Origin: Flavobacterium succinicans
GTDB taxonomy: Bacteria > Bacteroidota > Bacteroidia > Flavobacteriales > Flavobacteriaceae
Direction: 5' to 3'
Assembly: GCF_001662485.1 (NCBI RefSeq)
Contig: NZ_JMTM01000074.1
Span: forward strand, 62,001 to 126,000
Length of the DNA stretch: 64,000 nt
A model generated the notes under the pieces. That model was given only the letters and a program-made list of their open reading frames with translations, was not told the origin of the DNA and searched no databases. The translations under genes were made by a program, and so were the position numbers. This document shows, piece by piece, positions 61,221 to 64,000 of the stretch (its first letter is position 1; the number at the start of each line of letters is the position of its first letter).

Positions 61221-64000
61221 ATGAAAAGATTTCTTAAGTACGCAGTATTGTTTTTGCTTTTGTTACAGCTTTTTCCTTTTTTAGGAAATGGGGCTTATGC
61301 TCAATTGTATCCGGTTCAGGTTACCCCTATTTTTAATAGTCCGTATAGTGTTAGGCTCTCGGATTATGCCACGAGTATGGATACCAAAATGCAGTTGCTT
61401 ATTAATCCGACGGATATTACAATCTCGCAAAGGCAAGTGCGTTTAAAAATGTACCTTCAGGGCAACGGACTTAACGTACAAAGCAGTGATTATATTCAAG
61501 GGCTGCGCCCAATTTTTATCAATGGTGGTGAATTGCAAACGCTTACCAATACAGATATTTCGGCTCTTTTTAGGCTAGAAAATTTACAGGGTATTACAGC
61601 ATTGCAATATGCTAATGGCTTACCAGAAGGCATGTATAGTTTTTGTTTTGAGCTCTACGATTTCGTGACCAACCAGAAGATTTCCCAAAAAAGCTGTGCC
61701 AGTTTATATTTACTCTTAAATGATCCCCCGCTATTAAATACACCGCAGCGCAATGAAAAAATTGTAGCTACGGAATTTCCGAATATTCTCTTTACTTGGA
61801 CGCCACGGCAGCGAAATGCGACTAATGTAAGCTATCAATTTGAGTTAAAACAATTGCTCGACCCTACTTTAGACCCACAAATAGCGTTTCAAATGTCACC
61901 GGTTTTATATGAGGAGACCCTTTTTGGGACTGCTTTGTTGTATCATTTGAACATGCCTATGCTAACGCCCGGCTTGCGCTATGCTTGGCGCGTAAAAGCG
62001 ATTTCGACCAGTGGTCTTTCTGAAAATTCGGTTTTTAAAAACGATGGGTATAGCGAGATTTATTCGTTTACTTATAAAGCTTCGTGTGCTGCTCCGACTT
62101 TTTTGTTAAGCGAAACTCAACCTTCAAAAAGTGTAAAAATTACCTGGCAAGGCACTCCCGCGCATACGCGTTATCAGGTGCAGTACAAAAAAGAGGGTGT
62201 GCCTAATGCGCAATGGTTCTCTACTCTTAGTTTAAACACACAAAGTTTACTCACCAATCTAGAGCCTGGGGTAAGCTATCAGTTTAGGGTAGGTGCTAGT
62301 TGTGAACCCGCCGCAGAAGGCGATGCCTTGTATAATTATTCTGGTATCAGCACGTTTACGATGCCTGAGGAATCAAGAAGAGTTTCGGAATACAATTGTG
62401 GTATTGTTCCTTCTATTAGCTTACAAAACCAAACCCCACTTACGAATTTAATCCAAAGTGAAACCTTTACCGCAGGAGATTTTCCGGTGACGATTTTAGA
62501 ATTAGAAGGCCACAATCCCTACTCTGGGCGTGGTTTTATCGTAGTGCCTTACTTGGCTAATAACAAAATTGCGGTAGAGTTTAAGGATATTGTGGTCAAT
62601 ACGGATTATCAGTTGATTGGCGGTGTGGTGGAAACGAGCTACAATCCGGAGTGGAAAAATGTGGTGGATGTAGAAGATTTTACGGGTGAAGGTGAAGGTG
62701 GTCAGATTGAAGAAACAGTTCCGTTTGAGGTACAAGATATTGTGATCAATGCCAATGGCGATATTGTTGTCAATGGGAAAGACGGCGAACAAATAACTAT
62801 TCCAGGGGGTAAAGACACGGTGATTACCGACGCCAAAGGAAATACCTATACTGTAGACAAGAGTGGAAACGGAAGCAATGAGCCTGTGGTTGCTGCTGCG
62901 GGAGGTAAACCCACTCCCGAAAACACCGATGGTGTTGATAAAAGTGGTCAAGCTACAGCCTTTACTGCCAAAGGAATCTCTATTGCATTTTCAAGTAAGG
63001 ATAGTAAATACGCCTTTGATGTGATGCCTGAAAAAGCAACAGCTGCTTTACAAAAATTATACAAAAAAGTAAATGAAGTTGTCTTACCTTATAAAGCAGT
63101 AGTAAATGGAGATTCAGATACGGTGCTGGCAACCGTTTCTCTTACCGATACAGCTATAAAGCTGGACAGTATCGTTTTCAAAACCCAAAATGGGGCTAAA
63201 ATTGATTTTAAAAGAAGTGATAAAGTTTTTGAACTAACCGTAAAAGGCAAGCTAACCTACGCCGAAGAGCAAATACTAGCCACCGTTAAGCAAGACAATA
63301 AATGGAAAGTGATTGGGGCTTTTATGTTGGTGCATATTTCTAGGAAAGAGGTAAATGTGGCTTTAGTACCAACTGATGCAACTTCGCAGAGTAAACTAGA
63401 TGCCGTTATTGCTAAGACTCAGGAAATTTATAATAAAGTTGGGGTAAAGATAAATTTCAAAAAAGATAACGTATTAAATATTGACAGTGTAGTTTCTGGA
63501 AATACAATTCAGACCGACAAAAACACCCTGACTTCTACTTATAGTTCAGACCAACAAAAAATTAATGCCTTATATCAAGGTACAGACAATAGTTATGTTC
63601 TTTTTATCACCAATAAAGCCTCTAGTACAGGACAAAAAGGTTATATGCGCCTTAATGGCCAGTTTGGTTATGTTTTCGCTACCCCTTCTGGAACTGGTGG
63701 GGCCAAAACTCCAGCACATGAATTGGGTCACGGGATTTTTAAATTAGCACATCCTTTTGAAACCTATAAAACAACAGAATCAAGTACTGATTTATTGATG
63801 GATTATAGCGAAGGAACTGTCTTGAATCATCAGGATTGGAAACAAATTAATGATCCAGCGTTTAAATTGTATAGCTTCCAAGGGCAAAGTAGTGGGGAGT
63901 TGGCAGGAGGATATGCGCTTGCTCCTGATTGGCGTTTTGTGAGTAATGGGGATGAAACAACGGTAAAAGCAAGTGGAGAAACTGATACCAAAGGTTTCTT
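61221..64000 (+). CDS. Large exported protein with TANFOR-like, FN3 and zinc-metalloprotease domains (3' end missing)
   Basis: The frame is open from ATG at 61221 to the right edge, giving at least 926 residues. A signal peptide (MKRFLKYAVLFLLLLQLF...) precedes a TANFOR-like domain (YPVQVTPIFNSPYSVRLSDY). A fibronectin type III region follows (KITWQGTPAHTRYQVQYKKEG, LEPGVSYQFRVG), then a spacer and a metalloprotease-like region with HELGHGIFKLAH (His833, Glu834, His837, His844) and a Met-turn-like LLMDYSEG about 20 residues later. It is the third gene after the FN3 and SprB-repeat genes. The remainder, and any C-terminal domain, are not visible. Confidence 0.88.
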   Translation, partial: MKRFLKYAVLFLLLLQLFPFLGNGAYAQLYPVQVTPIFNSPYSVRLSDYATSMDTKMQLLINPTDITISQRQVRLKMYLQGNGLNVQSSDYIQGLRPIFINGGELQTLTNTDISALFRLENLQGITALQYANGLPEGMYSFCFELYDFVTNQKISQKSCASLYLLLNDPPLLNTPQRNEKIVATEFPNILFTWTPRQRNATNVSYQFELKQLLDPTLDPQIAFQMSPVLYEETLFGTALLYHLNMPMLTPGLRYAWRVKAISTSGLSENSVFKNDGYSEIYSFTYKASCAAPTFLLSETQPSKSVKITWQGTPAHTRYQVQYKKEGVPNAQWFSTLSLNTQSLLTNLEPGVSYQFRVGASCEPAAEGDALYNYSGISTFTMPEESRRVSEYNCGIVPSISLQNQTPLTNLIQSETFTAGDFPVTILELEGHNPYSGRGFIVVPYLANNKIAVEFKDIVVNTDYQLIGGVVETSYNPEWKNVVDVEDFTGEGEGGQIEETVPFEVQDIVINANGDIVVNGKDGEQITIPGGKDTVITDAKGNTYTVDKSGNGSNEPVVAAAGGKPTPENTDGVDKSGQATAFTAKGISIAFSSKDSKYAFDVMPEKATAALQKLYKKVNEVVLPYKAVVNGDSDTVLATVSLTDTAIKLDSIVFKTQNGAKIDFKRSDKVFELTVKGKLTYAEEQILATVKQDNKWKVIGAFMLVHISRKEVNVALVPTDATSQSKLDAVIAKTQEIYNKVGVKINFKKDNVLNIDSVVSGNTIQTDKNTLTSTYSSDQQKINALYQGTDNSYVLFITNKASSTGQKGYMRLNGQFGYVFATPSGTGGAKTPAHELGHGIFKLAHPFETYKTTESSTDLLMDYSEGTVLNHQDWKQINDPAFKLYSFQGQSSGELAGGYALAPDWRFVSNGDETTVKASGETDTKGF

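Noticed and set aside
62502..62951. 149-residue minus-strand frame opposite the metalloprotease-domain gene
   Set aside because: The plus-strand frame is continuous from the ATG at 61221 to the edge with clear domains; the opposite frame has none.

Overview
The window looks like a chromosome segment of a Flavobacterium-type member of the Bacteroidetes. The DNA is AT-rich. Upstream regions carry the Bacteroidetes -7 motif TAnnTTTG rather than Shine-Dalgarno sequences. Several large surface proteins end in type IX secretion (T9SS) sorting domains, and most recognisable genes are typical of Flavobacteriaceae. This is judged from motifs only; no database search was possible.

Layout. 1-9.4 kb: housekeeping genes, namely the end of a SurA-like isomerase, a MoxR ATPase, two unrelated aconitases in tandem (AcnB type, then the mitochondrial-like type) and a LysM/NlpC peptidoglycan hydrolase. 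9.4-13.6 kb (minus strand): a DUF389 membrane protein, a YceI-like protein, an acyl-CoA thioesterase, a small membrane protein and RmuC. 13.7-15.8 kb: an 11-repeat CRISPR array with type II-like cas2 and cas1 but no cas9 in the window. 15.9-17.1 kb: a secreted nucleotide pyrophosphatase. 17.4-29.4 kb (minus strand): three tandem tail-collar proteins, a periplasmic-binding-like protein without a signal peptide, a formyltransferase-fold protein, a 2366-residue SprB/MBG-repeat T9SS adhesin and a beta-barrel outer membrane protein. 29.7-31.4 kb: an RsuA/RluE-type pseudouridine synthase, a VapBC-like toxin-antitoxin pair and TrmL.

31.8-44.1 kb is a cobalamin uptake and salvage island. Divergent btuFC and btuD genes lie on the minus strand, interrupted by a GxxExxY gene flanked by MITE-like repeats. 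On the plus strand come cobU, a bluB-cobT fusion, a REP-associated transposase with its REP palindromes, cobS and cobC. A cobalamin riboswitch then precedes btuB and a BtuG-like propeller lipoprotein. Together these would import corrinoids, make the lower ligand and assemble the nucleotide loop.

44.2-50.1 kb holds an amidase, an S41 protease lipoprotein, an ECF sigma/anti-sigma/DUF4252 operon and a DUF421 membrane protein. 50.4-52.4 kb holds a small conserved gene and a compact four-gene cassette with an L,D-transpeptidase-like protein and two holin-sized membrane proteins. 53.0-64.0 kb is a likely operon of three large exported proteins: an FN3-repeat protein, a 2004-residue SprB-repeat T9SS protein, and a protein with a zinc-metalloprotease motif that runs off the right edge.

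The best candidates for undescribed biology are the cas9-less CRISPR locus with an anti-repeat-like sequence at its end, the tail-collar/binding-protein/formyltransferase cluster, the four-gene lysis-like cassette, and the T9SS three-gene cluster.
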